64,000 nucleotides of DNA from Cyanophora paradoxa (lineage: Eukaryota > Glaucocystophyceae > Cyanophorales > Cyanophoraceae). A model generated the notes under the pieces. It was not told the DNA's origin. It saw nothing but the letters and a program-made list of their open reading frames with translations, and searched no databases. This document shows positions 53,401 through 63,762 of the stretch, piece by piece (positions within the stretch are counted from its first letter, which is position 1; each line of letters starts with the position of its first letter). The translations under genes and the position numbers were made by a program. Location of the stretch: the NCBI GenBank assembly GCA_004431415.1, contig QPMI01000212.1, forward strand, positions 81,678 to 145,677. The letters run 5' to 3'.

Positions 53401-56400
53401 GGCGCAGCTGAACACGGACCCAGGCGCGTGCGCTGCGTTGTGGCATCGGAGGCGGGCCCCATACCGGCGGAGTTGCGGGCGGCAACAGCGAAGGCGTGGC
53501 GCGTTGCGGGGGCGAGTCGTTCGACGCGCCAACGGGACGCGGCGCCCTCGAAGACCACCTGCCGCCGACGTGAGAGGAAGCGGGGCGCTCGTGACGCCGC
53601 GCGTGCTTTGCCGTTGACGGAGAGGGCGTAGCCGGCGACGGCGGCGCCGTGCTCTTCAGCCGGGGGCTCCCATGCGAGCTCGACCCACGTCGCGCCGAAC
53701 GCCTCCACGCGCGGCGGCTCGCACCGCCCCGGCGCTCCTGCGAGACGCCGATCACCTCGAGGCTCCAGGAGAGGCGCCGCGCGGGGGCCCACCGGGAACG
53801 GTGAAGAATTCGGCCTCTTCACTGAACTCGGAAAGGCCGCGCTCGTTGCGTGCAGCCACGCGGAACCTGCGCACATGCTCGCGCCCGCCCCGCCCAGCGG
53901 ATTCCCCGGGGCGCGTGGCGGGGCGGGCCTGTATGCGGTGGCAGGGCGCAGGGCGCGGATGGTGCAGGCCGGGAGGACGCCACTATAGGGGTCGGTCTCC
54001 TCGCCGGCCTGCCGGAGGACAAAGCTGCGGACGGAGGCCCCGCCGTTGTCGCCCGGCGCCTCGAACTCGAGCTCCAGCGTCATCGCCGTCGCCCGCACCA
54101 GCCGAGGGGGCGCCGGCCGCCCCGGGGCGGCTGTTAGCCCGTCAGAGGCCGCCCGGCGACGAGAGGAGAAGCTGGTGCGGACCGGCCTCGGTCTTGGCCT
54201 TGGTGGCGGCGGTGCGGGGCCCCTCGCCCCAGCGGTTGTAGGCGAGGACGGTGACCTTGACGGCGGTTGCCGGCTTCAGGCCCGCCACACGGAAAGAGGG
54301 CCTCTCGCCCCTGCGCCCGGCTCGCCGTGGCCCGGAGAGGCGGGCGTGGTGGGCGAACGCGCCGGTAGACCTCGCGGTCATTGACGAAGAGAGCGTATCC
54401 CTCGGCCGCGCCGGCGTTCTCATCGGCGAGGGCGGGCAGCCAGGAGACCTCAAGGCCGCCCGGCACGCCGACCGCCCGCAGATCCACGGGGCGCGCCGGC
54501 GGCGCTGCGCCGATGACGCAGCGTCGGAGGCAGGCGGGTGAGACAGAGGGGTGCCGGCACCGCCATCAGTGACGAACTCGGTGGCCGCGCTCCAGCTGCT
54601 GGGGTAGGCCCTGCGCGGGGGTCACTAGGGCGCACCCTCTCCCGGGCCACGCCCCCCGTCGCCCCGCGCACTTGTTCTTCGCGAGAACGCGCACGCGGTA
54701 CGCCGTCGCCTGCGAGGCGCCGAGTGAGCTGCGAGGCGCCAGCGCGACGGGCGGCATCCCCGCGCACCGGCTTCAGGTCCTTCAGCGTGTGCCTCCTCTC
54801 CGGCCCCTGGTACGCCCGCGCGCCGTTCACCTGCGCCGCGCTGATTCGAGGCGCTGCGGCTCACGCCAGCCTCTCACGAGCTCGCGCACGCACCTCCACT
54901 TCGTACTCGGTAATGGGGGACCCGCCGTTGTCCTCGGGCGCCTGCCCCGCCAATCAGGACCCGCCCCGCGAATCCCGCGCCCGGGCTCCTCACCGTCCAG
55001 GAGATCTTGGCGGAGCGGCTCTTCCCGGCAACGACAGTGGGTGCCGCCGGCGTGGACGGCATGCCTGGGGAGAGGGAGGGGGGGGGGGAGCGGTGACATG
55101 AGGCGACGCCCGGAGGGCTGCGACGGGGGAGGAACGCAGGCACCGAAGTCGGTCTCGACCCAGAAGGTATCCGAGAAGGGGCTGCTGCCCCGCGCGTTTG
55201 TCGCGCACACCTGCCCCATACGCGTCAGCAAGGTGGGCGGGCGGGGCGTTCGGGGGAGGGCTCGCCTTGAAGCTGTGTCGCGTGTTGGGTCGCAGGCCCT
55301 GCACCTCGAACGCCATCGAAGGGCCCGTGTACAGCTTCGCCTGCACGGTGCCTCGGCAGGCGGCAACGGAGAGGGAGAGGGGCGCAGGACGGCACCTCAT
55401 CAACATAAAGGGTGTAAGAAGTGATCGGCGAGCCGTTTTCCGCCGGCGCCCTGCCGCACCAGTGAAAAAAGCACGAGGAGGCGTGCTGGGACGCGATAGT
55501 TACATCCAGGATACACGAATCATGTTCGCGCTCCGGAACATGCACGCCATTCCAAACGGCTTCGATGGCGGGACTGCTCGACGTGGTGTGAATCAGCCGC
55601 GCCTTCGAGCGGACGGCCGTGCGGGACGCACAGGAGGGCGGTGCCTGTGGCTGCGGCGCCCGGTACTGCGGCTGTGGCTGCGGCTGAGGATATCCTCCAT
55701 TGAAGCCTGCGCCGAAGGCACCGCCGAATCCGTAGATCTTCTGGTCGTACTTGAGGCGCTCCGCAGCGTCAGTCAGCGTCGTGTTGGCGGAATTCAAAAC
55801 TGCGCGTGGGTGCCCGCTGTCAGCGCTAGGCGGCGCATGCGGTGCATTCTCAATGAGCGCGCACTCTTGAATGCTTCTACGGCGCCCGTATGCTTGTTCT
55901 TGTCGGGGTGCACCAGCAAGGAGAGCTGCGGAGCAAACTTGCGTTCGCAGGCGACGAGCAGAGCACCGGGGAGGGAGAGCACCTTCCGAAAGCTCTTGGT
56001 GATCTCAGAGTCCGAAGCATTGCGCGCCACGCCGAGCACGTTGTAATAGTTCGCCTGGACCGAATGTGCGTTCAAACTGGAACGACGCAAGCGAGGCGAC
56101 CGCAAGGTGTACCTGGTTGTTGAGGATGCGTATGACGGCCTGATACTGCTGACTGTTGCGCTCCGCTGCGTCGGCGCTCTCCGCATTCGCCGCGCTGCGC
56201 TCGTTTTCCTGATCTTGCCCGGCGTCCGCCTCGTCGGCGCCGTCCTCCGCCTTCGCGGCGCCGTCCTCCGCCTCGTTCAGCAGCACCGTGAACGTTGGAA
56301 AAGCGGCCTCGATCAGCGGATCGAGCTGCAGGGCCTTCCGAAGGAGCTTGGCGGCGCGTCCGCACTGCTTTTGCCTGAGGGCCGCCTCGCCGGCGGCGTA

Positions 56401-56439
56401 GGCATCCCGCGCCGCTTCCTTGTTGGCTGCGGTCACCAT
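50465..56439 (-). CDS. J-domain protein fused to about 11 fibronectin type III repeats, with a C-terminal PIP box
   Basis: Exons 56439-56113, 56054-55983, 55925-55865 and from 55799 join in frame. The N-terminal helix-rich part (ANKEAARDAYAAGEAALRQK, CGRAAKLLRKALQLDPL) and the J domain (NYYNVLGVARNASDSEITKS, then LSLLVHPDKNKHTG with HPD at 55902-55910, ERLKYDQKIYGFGG) resemble DNAJB12/DNAJC18. The same open frame continues after a PQPQPQPQ linker into the first FN3 unit (WCGRAPAENGSPITSYTLYV). Further FN3 units show SPITEYEVEV, VLAYNRWGEGPR, FAVAARNSAGMGP, FSVAARNAEGAGE, LRVVALNSKGPGPY, RLLAANSRGHRGW and FEVAAANELGSS, down to about 51.1 kb. A phase-1 intron then joins an acidic tail, a basic KQKKKRAGSGPKAK patch and QASIARFF (50483-50506), a canonical PCNA-interaction box, nine residues from the stop once GGPRP is counted. 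There is no signal peptide. Function unknown. Confidence 0.75.
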
Positions 56440-57044
56440 TGCCCCGGGAAGGCCTTCGCTCCGGTGCGGACCGACACGCGCTGCAATTCAAACCGACTAC
56501 CGGGGGAAGACGGCGTGGGGGTAGGGGCTCATCCGGCGCGCGCGGCAACGCCGCGCCATGACGGAGCACATCGCGTTCGCCGGCCCTGCTCCCACGAGAA
56601 TAGAACATCGTGCACGTGCCAGCCCGAGATGCCTGGCGCCGTCCGGCGTTACCTGCTCGCACGTCGCCCGCCTAACGAGGCGTCCCGAAGCCCAGACGAA
56701 CCCGAAAGAGTTCTTCTACGAGAGGGTTTTCCACTCACCCGCGAGGTAGGCGCCGAACGCGGCCGTCCGAGACCGCGTCACAGACCGGCCCGTCCTGCAG
56801 CGTCGAGCAGGCCCAAGAAGGCCGATCCGAGCCTCGGCGCCGGCATTTCTGGGTCGAGGCGTCAGATTATCATCGGCACCACTCCTGCTTGCGCCGAAGG
56901 CAGCCGCACTGGAAGAAGCAGTGAGCAGCTTGCGCTCGCCCCTTCGCGCCAGCAAGAGCTTCGCGGCGATCGCTCATGCGGCCGGGCGCGCGCAGGCACT
57001 TGCACATCCACCACCACAGTCATCACGCGACGGAGATAAACGCC
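56440..57044. other. Divergent upstream region, possible small exon
   Basis: About 600 bp between two divergent start codons. A minus-strand frame at 56716-56955 (ATG-led, 79 codons, ending FGAYLAGEWKTLS) contains a plausible GGTGAG donor inside AYLAGE and could be part of a small gene. A plus-strand frame at 56558-56749 is also open. Neither shows a recognisable family, so I leave both uncalled. Confidence 0.3.
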
Positions 57045-59280
57045 ATGGCAACCGTGCCGCAGTGCGCCTGCTTGGGGCTCGCCGGCGGGGCCTCGGGCGG
57101 GGCGTGACGGGGTGACGGGGGCGCGGCAGTGGGGAGGGCCATTCGGAGCAGGTGGAGAGGCTGCTGGAGTCGTTTGAGCGACAGCTGCGGCAGATCCTCG
57201 ACAAGGAGGCCGCCGAGCGGCGCCTCGCCGAGCTCGACGCGCAGCCATACTCCCTCGGCTCAGGCTCCAGCCCCGCCGACGGCGACGGCGACGGGCACGG
57301 CGGCGGCGGCGGCGGCGGCGGCGACGGGGGGGGGCAGGGCCCCTGGGAGGGCGGCTTTGGGGATTCGTCGTGGCCGCGCGAGGAGGCGGCGCTGTGGCCC
57401 CCCGACGCCCGCACGCTTCAGGAGCTCGCCCTCGCCGTCGCCGGCACCGCCTGTGCGCCCCGCCCGGGCCACGCGGCCGGCGCCGGGCCGGCGGCTGAGG
57501 GGCGGGGCGGGGGCAGACGCGTTTGGGTGGGCGGCCCTGCAGGGCTTCGAAAGGATGGACGTGGAGGCGGCGCCCGTGCCCCTGCAGGCGCTGCCCCGCG
57601 CGCACCCCGCCCCGCCCGTTGCTGACGCGCCCCGCGCAGGTGCTGTACGGGCTCCTCCAGCTCGGCCAGGTCGCGGGGCCGCCCAGGCGGCGCGCCACGC
57701 CGGCCCGACGCGCAGCGCGCAGTTCGTCGGCGTCGCCCGCATCGGGCAGCTGCTGCATCCGCACGCGGTGGTGGCGGCGCGGGGCCTCGCCGAGGAGGGC
57801 GCCCCCCTCGCCCACGCCTTTCTCTCCGAGGGCGTCGACTACGCCATGACCATGTGCGCGCCGCGCCGGCCGGCGACGCCGGCCCCGCTGGCGCCCGCCC
57901 CGCCGCCGGCGACGCCGGACGCAGCTTCGGGCTCGTGTACGCGATCATGCTGGGCTCCGTCTACGACGACACGAGCGCCAAGCAGGCGCGCCCCCCGCCC
58001 CCGCGCACCGACTGCCGGCGACGGGGCGGGGGTGCAGGACCACATCCGCGAGGCGGCGCACCGCGAGGTGGGGAATCTGAACACCGTCATGCTCCTCGGG
58101 CAGAATATGAACGGCGGCAACGACCTCCCCACCAAGACCGAGATCTTCAACGCGCGTTGCCGCCTCCCCCCCCCACCCCCCCCCGCCGGGCGGCTGAGGG
58201 GCGGGGCAGATGATCCACGAGTACGCATGCTGCGTGCTGAAGCTGGACTTCTCGCGGAAGGCGACGATCTGCTCGCGCTGCGCCGGCATCCTCAACCGCG
58301 TCGAGAAGCGCCTCATGGAGATGGCCGACGACGGGCGGCAGGACAAGGTCCGCCCCCCGCCTCGCCCCGCGCCCCGTTCCCCGCTCTCACGCCGCCTTCA
58401 GGTCGACCGCGTCAACCTCGGCGCCCTCCTCTCCGCCCTCCGCAACGCGCAGGAGTCGCGCTCGGTGCGCAGGGGCGGGGCCGGGGGCGGCGGGGCGGGG
58501 GGCGAGGCGGGGCGCGGCAGGTGCGCATCTCGGCGTTCGAGACGCACCTCTCGTGGATGCTGGCGGCGCGGCTGCGGGGCCTCTCCGCCCTTCTCACCGC
58601 CGGCTTCCTCTACTCCTCCTCGGGCTCCCCGCGCCTCGACGCCCTCCTCTGGGGCACCCTCATCGGCGTCTTCGTCAAGCTCGACCAGGCCCGCCCCCGC
58701 CGCCCCCAACCCCGCCCCCTCCCCCGCCCTCAGCCCCCGCAGGTCTACCAGGACCTCGCCGACTGGACGCAGGGCGAGTGGAAGGCGCGCCTGCTTGCGC
58801 GGGGCGGGGCGGCGCATCGCGTGGCGGCGAGCTGAGAGCGCGCAGGTGACGCCGTACTGCTTCGAGCAGCTGCTCGACACCGTCGAGGCCGACATGCGCG
58901 TGCGCGCCGCCGCTCGCGCCTTGGCCCGCTACGCGCCCCTCCCGACCCCGCCGCCGGCCCCTCAGGAGCTCAAGATCCCCGTGCCCAGCCGCGCCGCCTA
59001 CAACTTCGTTGCCCGTTTCGGATCGCAGGCTCGCGTCGCGCGCCCGCCCCGCCCGCCCCGCCCGACGCCCCTGCAGGAGATGGTCTCGCCCCCGCCGACG
59101 ACGGCCGCTGAGTCGGCGCCGCTGGTGCGCCGCCGTCGCTCCGGCCGCCTCGATCTCGACGACTTCGCGCCCTCTGTGCGTCCCTCGCCCCGACCAGCGC
59201 TCTCCCCCGCGTTGCCGAACGCCCCGCCACGCCCGCAGCTCTCCTCCGCCCGCAAGGACGTTGGCTCCCGCAGCCACTAG
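57045..59280 (+). CDS. Uncharacterised helical protein
   Basis: Exon 1 (57045-57061, MATVP) joins across a 68-nt GT-AG intron to 57130, giving HGEGHSEQVERLLESFERQL and RQILDKEAAERRLAELD. A Gly/Asp-rich insert (GDGDGHGGGG) follows. The rest looks like one long alpha-helical domain: ALWPPDARTLQELALAV, AFGWAALQGFERMDVEAAPV, QFVGVARIGQLLHPHAVVAA, SFGLVYAIMLGSVYDDTSAK, VGNLNTVMLLGQNMNGGND, IHEYACCVLKLDFSRKATIC with a CSRC pair, FETHLSWMLAARLRGLSALL, WGTLIGVFVKLDQ and YCFEQLLDTVEADMRVRAAA. The C-terminus is Arg/Ser-rich and ends at TAG 59278-59280. No signal peptide is present. Hydrophobic helices around LLTAGFLYSSS could be membrane-embedded. I do not recognise the family, but the pattern is clearly a conserved globular protein. 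Confidence 0.65.
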
Positions 59281-59961
59281 CTCCCTCTCCTCTCCATCCG
59301 TCAGACCCGCTCCCCGGTTCGACAGTTTCATGCAGGCACATGTCCCGTCTCCATTGCATTCAATGATTCTGTAAGAGCCCCCTATCTCTGTAGTGGTAGG
59401 CGTGTACATGTGCTTCGTTCTTTCAAAGCTCTCTCAGGGTTATTAGTTTTTTGATTTGCTCTTCAAGCTTCGTCTGGCGTGGCGGTTCGAATTCAACCTT
59501 CCACCTGTGCAGCTCACTGCAGCCCAGCGGCTGGCATCCTCTGCACAGCTTCTATATCTCTGCTTGTTTCAAGTTTCAAACCGCGGCGGTGCCACGGTTT
59601 TTTTGGAAAGCGGTTATAATTAGCTAGCTGTACTATGATAGGGGCACATTCTAGCTCTAGAATATACGTAATGATTCGCGTCCGCAGTCGATTTTGAATG
59701 ATGGCTCGCAGCATGCAATTGCAATATATACCTATCTGGCTCAGAAAAAAAAACGTTTAAAAGACCTCGTCAACTGTGAGCTCGAGAGTTCCCTTACTAG
59801 GTCGCAAGGCTTCGATTTCGAATTCACGTGTCAATCGTCATGATCATTGCGGGTGTACCAGCGCGTAAAGAAATCGCTCTGAGGAAACCTGCGTGAGCGG
59901 CCAGGGACGGGGCGAGGGACACTATGTATACGTATACGCGGCAGGGCCGGGGTCTAGATCA
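59281..59961. other. AT-richer convergent intergenic region
   Basis: About 680 bp between two convergent genes, with T-rich patches (59430-59460, 59597-59603), an A-run at 59744-59752 and TATATA near 59725. It contains GTCTAGATCATCAGATCTG near 59950-59970, at the 3' end of the protoglobin gene. No gene is seen. Confidence 0.4.
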
Positions 59962-60728
59962 TCAGATCTGTGTGTGCCGGACCTGGATCCACAAGAGCTT
60001 GCTGAAGGCGCGCACGAGCGCCCACTTCTTTCCCTCGTCCAGAACCGCCGGGTCCACTGCCTGTCCGGATCTATTCGTGAGCAGGGGTCTGGGTGGCGGG
60101 GCTGGGAGGGATATCGATCTACAGGGACGAGAGGGGAAAGGGGGGGGGGGGGGGGGGTGGGTGGGGTGCGCGAGGGAAATCAAAGGGGTCCGGGAGGGGC
60201 GGGTCGGGCGCAAGTGCAGAGGGTAGGGGAGCCGATAGAGGGCCCGGAGGAACGGGAAAGGAGGAGCGCTTACAGCGAATGTGCTGATGAGGGCGTCGTG
60301 AACGAATCCAAAGAGGGCGCTGACATGCACGAGCTCCACCTCCACCCGCCGGTCCCCCGCACTGCGAGCTCGAGTGCGTTATATTAAAAGAATGATCTAA
60401 AAGAGGATCGGCCTGGGGTCCCGGGCCGGGCCAGGCGCCGGAGGGAGGCCGTTGAACTCGCCTGTGGGTGTGGACCTTGCCGACGCGGTCGATGTACGCC
60501 ACGAAGTCGCCATCGTAGTCCGCCGTAACCACTACGGATCAACGTGCACGTTCCGGCCGCCCCCGGTTCAGGACACATACGTCGACTGCCACCGGCAGAG
60601 GGCCGGGCCGGCCGCCGGGCACAGGACTCACGCTTGGTGAGGTACTGGATGTGGACCCGGGATTCGAAGTTAAGTGGGCGCGGGGGTGCTTGATGAGCTC
60701 GAGGTGCTGGCACGGATGCACGTAGGGG

Positions 60729-60766
<38 letters not shown>

Positions 60767-61702
60767 CGGGGGGGGGAAGGGGCGGGGGCACTGGGTCGGA
60801 GCGGGGCAGGCCGCACAGAATTCAGCATTGCCTTGCGGTAGGCGATAACTTTGGCGAAGGCTTCGGCGGCGCCATCGAGGCCTTCGGGACCCTCGGGGGG
60901 CACGAAGTAGCTCTTGGTCGCGTCGAACGAGAGCAACTTCTCGTACACTGCCTCCACCAGCCCCGGCACTACGCGCACGCGCGCCGAACCCCGCACGGCA
61001 TCATGGTCACGATCATCCACTAGTGCTGAGCGAGGCGTGGGGAAGCTGGGGCGGGTGGCGCGCACCGAGGGGCCCCAGGAGGGGTGCCGACGACTTGATG
61101 AGCGCGATGTCCTCCTCCGAGAACTGCGCATGGGCGGTAGGGGGCGGTGACCCGCGGCCGCCCGTCAGCCTTGCGCGCGCAAGGCTAGGGCCGCGCGCGA
61201 ACGCCAGACGCGGCGGGCACCCCCATGAACTCGCTCAGATACTGATAGCGATAAACCTACGCGCACAGCGGCCACCCGGGGTGAGAACAAAGTTCAGCGC
61301 AGGTCTAGATCATGATCAGCAGACCGAGTCGTCGCGCAGCGCCGCTTTGTCCACGTGAGTCGCAGCGCTAGCCGCAGCTGCAGTCGAAGCGATGATCTCT
61401 GGCACCGAAGCGCGCGCGAATGTGGTGGCAGCCGGCGCCACGTGCCGCGACGACAGGCCTTTAGCTAGGCATGCACCAAAGAATGCTCGCTTGGCATCGC
61501 GATCGATATCCAGCTGAGCCGGCGCCGATGCGGCGCGGTGCGTGATGCTGCGAGCTGACCTCGAGCTCCGCTGCTGCTGATCACGCGTACGCGTATGAAG
61601 GGAACCGTTGCGACCGCTTGCGATCGACTGCGCATGCAGCTGCAGGCTCCGGCAGTGCGACCCGAGCGAGCTCGTCGAGGCGAAGGACGCGGTGAAGGCC
61701 AT
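59962..61702 (-). CDS. Plastid-targeted protoglobin-domain protein
   Basis: A predicted haem-binding globin of the protoglobin/globin-coupled-sensor type (PF11563). Exons 61702-61325, 61256-61203 and 61123-61066 join in frame, then further exons lead to 60361-60274 and 60060-59962. The N-terminus MAFTASFASTSSLGS is a glaucophyte-type transit peptide followed by about 110 Ser/Ala/Arg-rich residues. The globin part reads VYRYQYLSEFMGVP, FSEEDIALIKSSAPLLGPL, VVPGLVEAVYEKLLSFDATK, AYRKAMLNS, VVTADYDGDFVAYIDRVGKV with HTHS, then VELVHVSALFGFVHDALIS and VLDEGKKWALVRAFSKLLWI. The His in RVGKVH (60470-60472) sits where this family has its proximal haem ligand. Intron 60362-60461 starts with GCGAGT. 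A run of 37 G lies in another intron at 60730-60766. Confidence 0.75.
60730..60766. repeat. Poly-G tract of 37 nt in an intron
   Basis: Uninterrupted G on the plus strand (C in the transcript) inside the protoglobin gene, flanked by further G-rich sequence. On the transcript it forms a very long pyrimidine tract upstream of the acceptor. Confidence 0.9.
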
Positions 61703-62251
61703 CGTCTCCAGACGTCGACGTCGACCAGACCGTCTCTCCACGCTAAAGAGAGCAGTTGCAATTGCAACCGTGTTGAACTTGGCCGGCAAGTCGACGACTG
61801 CACGTACGCAGTGCAAATCCGCTGCGACTCCGGGATCCACGCGCGCTGCTAGATTTCTAGATCTTTATGATGTCGACGTCGCCGAGTCGATCTATAGATG
61901 CTGATGGCGACTCGCGCGCGGGCGCATGCAAGCCAGCGTGACAGCAGCTAGCCTAGTAGCTGCTCTGAATTCGAAGTGCTTTCCCGACCCTACGGGAAGC
62001 AGCCTTCAATGCAAACAGAAGGGCTCGCTTGCGCATGCTGTCAAGTTGCTGAAGGGAGGCGGCGACGTCACGCGATCGCGACCTGGCCGTTAACGTTTTC
62101 GCGAAGAGGCCTAGGGTTCGCATGCGCACACGAAAATCAAGCACGTGCGCGCTCGTGATCGCGGAGCCGGAAACGCGACATGTACACGCCAAGTTTCTGC
62201 AGAGCCGGCTGACAAGCGGAACAGTACCGATGATTCCGCCGTACTTCGCAT
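61703..62251. other. Upstream region of protoglobin gene and tRNA
   Basis: Rich in short palindromes (GTCGACGTCGAC near 61711-61723, TTTCTAGATCTTTA at 61854-61867, CGTCGACATCATAAAG-type). No protein gene is supported. Confidence 0.4.
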
Positions 62252-62342
62252 CCGTTCTTAGCTCAGTTGGTAGAGCGGAGGACTGTAGCGGTACCACGAT
62301 GTGGTCATCCTTAGGTCGCTGGTTCGATTCCGGCAGAACGGA
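62252..62342 (+). tRNA. tRNA-Tyr (GTA) with an 18-nt intron
   Basis: The acceptor stem CCGTTCT (62252-62258) pairs with AGAACGG (62335-62341), followed by discriminator A 62342. The D arm is GCTC...GAGC. The anticodon stem GAGGA (62278-62282) pairs with TCCTT (62308-62312) and the loop reads CTGTAG then A, anticodon GTA at 62285-62287. The T arm is GCTGG-TTCGATT-CCGGC. An intron (62289-62306) sits one base 3' of the anticodon, the canonical place for eukaryotic nuclear tRNA-Tyr introns. No CCA is encoded, as expected for a nuclear gene. A T-rich run lies downstream at 62405-62411. Confidence 0.96.
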
Positions 62343-62471
62343 TTTTCGCCAATTTTCGCCGTGCTTCGAGTCCCCGCAGGGCCTGTTCCTGTTGACTGAT
62401 CGATTTTTTTTGCCGGCCGTCGCGCGACGTCAGCTGCAGCTAGGCCTGCCGCAGTTCCAGATAGCTATAGC

Positions 62472-63762
62472 ATGCTCTCCGTCCGCCGCATCGCTCGCCT
62501 CAGCACCGGTACTCGGCCGCGCCCTTCACGCGCCGCCTGGACCAAGGTGCATGTGTGCAAGGACGTCCGACGGTCGACGTCGACGTCGACATTGCGCCCG
62601 CCTAGCCCTGCAGCTAGCTGCGCCAGGCTGCGCGGCGATTTCCAAACATTCGATCAATTCCGACATCGCAGGCATGCAGCGAGTCAGAAATCGCCGATAA
62701 TGCCCGCAAGGTCGTCAATTGAGGTCGCAGAGAAGGTGCTTGCGTGTGCTTGCGTCAGCAGTGCCGGCCGGCGTCTGGCCAGCCTCAAGCACTGTGGATT
62801 TGTAAATGCTCGCTATACTCTCTCACTAGTAGGCTTAATCCAGGGACAACGCGGCAACTTCTCCCCGTCGGACTCCGGGAGCGATATCGAGAGATTGAGA
62901 TATACCTGACGCGCGCGGGCCTGCGGCCGGCCGCAGGAAATCATTGTCGCTAAGCAGCAGGGCAAGCTGTACGCCTTCAATTCAAAGTGCGAATTCTTCG
63001 AATTCTTCGATCATGTCGCAAACGTGCACGGGCCAAGGTGGTGACAGGCGTGCCCGTGTCCCTGCGCAGATGTGCGGCCACTCGTCGGATGTCTGTTTTT
63101 ATGCTGCGCACGTTGCCGACGAAGTGCGCAGGCCCGCACTTGAACATGCCGCTGAACACGTCTCCGATTCGCGTCGAAGCGGGGACGTGTCTGGTCCGTC
63201 CTGCTTTCCGAGCACCGGGCGTTGCTCTAGCTCTCGCCCCCGTGCGCTAACTAATTCCCCACGGGCCAACTTGGCAACTTGCAACATGTACAGATCGAGT
63301 GCAAGTTCCACAAGTACGCGAGCGTGCACATCGCGATTGCGCTTCTATCCCAAAGCTATCCGAGCCACGCAAGCGCGAGCACAGGAGATGACTCGGTAAC
63401 GGGCGCTATATCTGTTCGTCGCGCAGGAGCAAGTTCGACTGCTCGAACGGTGATGTCCTCGTCTGGTCGGAGTCCGTCATGGTGCGGCACCCGCGCCTCG
63501 AGCTCGCTCGAGCTCTGCAGCTCGCCCCCCCTTCGAATTCAAACGACAAACCGCTCGTGCCCCGGCCACCGGCCACGTAGGGCATCCCCGGCACAAAGAT
63601 CGTCGGCTCCCTCCTGGGCAACATCAATAAGGGCAAGAAGCTCGTGCGTCAGCTTCGATCGCGCGCTGCACACTGTATAGTTCGACTGTGCCAGTGCGAT
63701 CCCCCTCTCAGGACACGTACACTGTCAAGGTAGAGGATGGCAGCATCCTCGTCGACATCTGA
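62472..63762 (+). CDS. Rieske [2Fe-2S] protein
   Basis: Exon A (62472-62735, MLSVRRIARLSTGTRPRPS) is Arg/Ser-rich and looks more like a mitochondrial than a plastid presequence. It joins to exon B (62937-62988, EIIVAKQQGKLYAFNSK). A GC-AG intron (62989-63131) then completes the first cluster motif CPHLNMPL. The second motif, IECKFHKYAS, joins across an intron to FDCSNGDVLVWSESVM, so the ligands C-x-H and C-x2-H are both present. A later exon reads GIPGTKIVGSLLGNINKGKK, and the last DTYTVKVEDGSILVDI, ending at TGA 63760-63762. This is the stand-alone Rieske ferredoxin-like type found in cyanobacteria and algal plastids. Electron-transfer partner unknown. The spacing between the two motifs depends on one unresolved junction near 63166-63293. 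Confidence 0.75.

Noticed and set aside
54000-55800. Splitting the J-domain part and the FN3 part into two genes
   Set aside because: The frame from the J domain through the PQPQ linker to the first FN3 strand is open without a stop, there is no start codon with promoter-like sequence between them, and splice phases fit.
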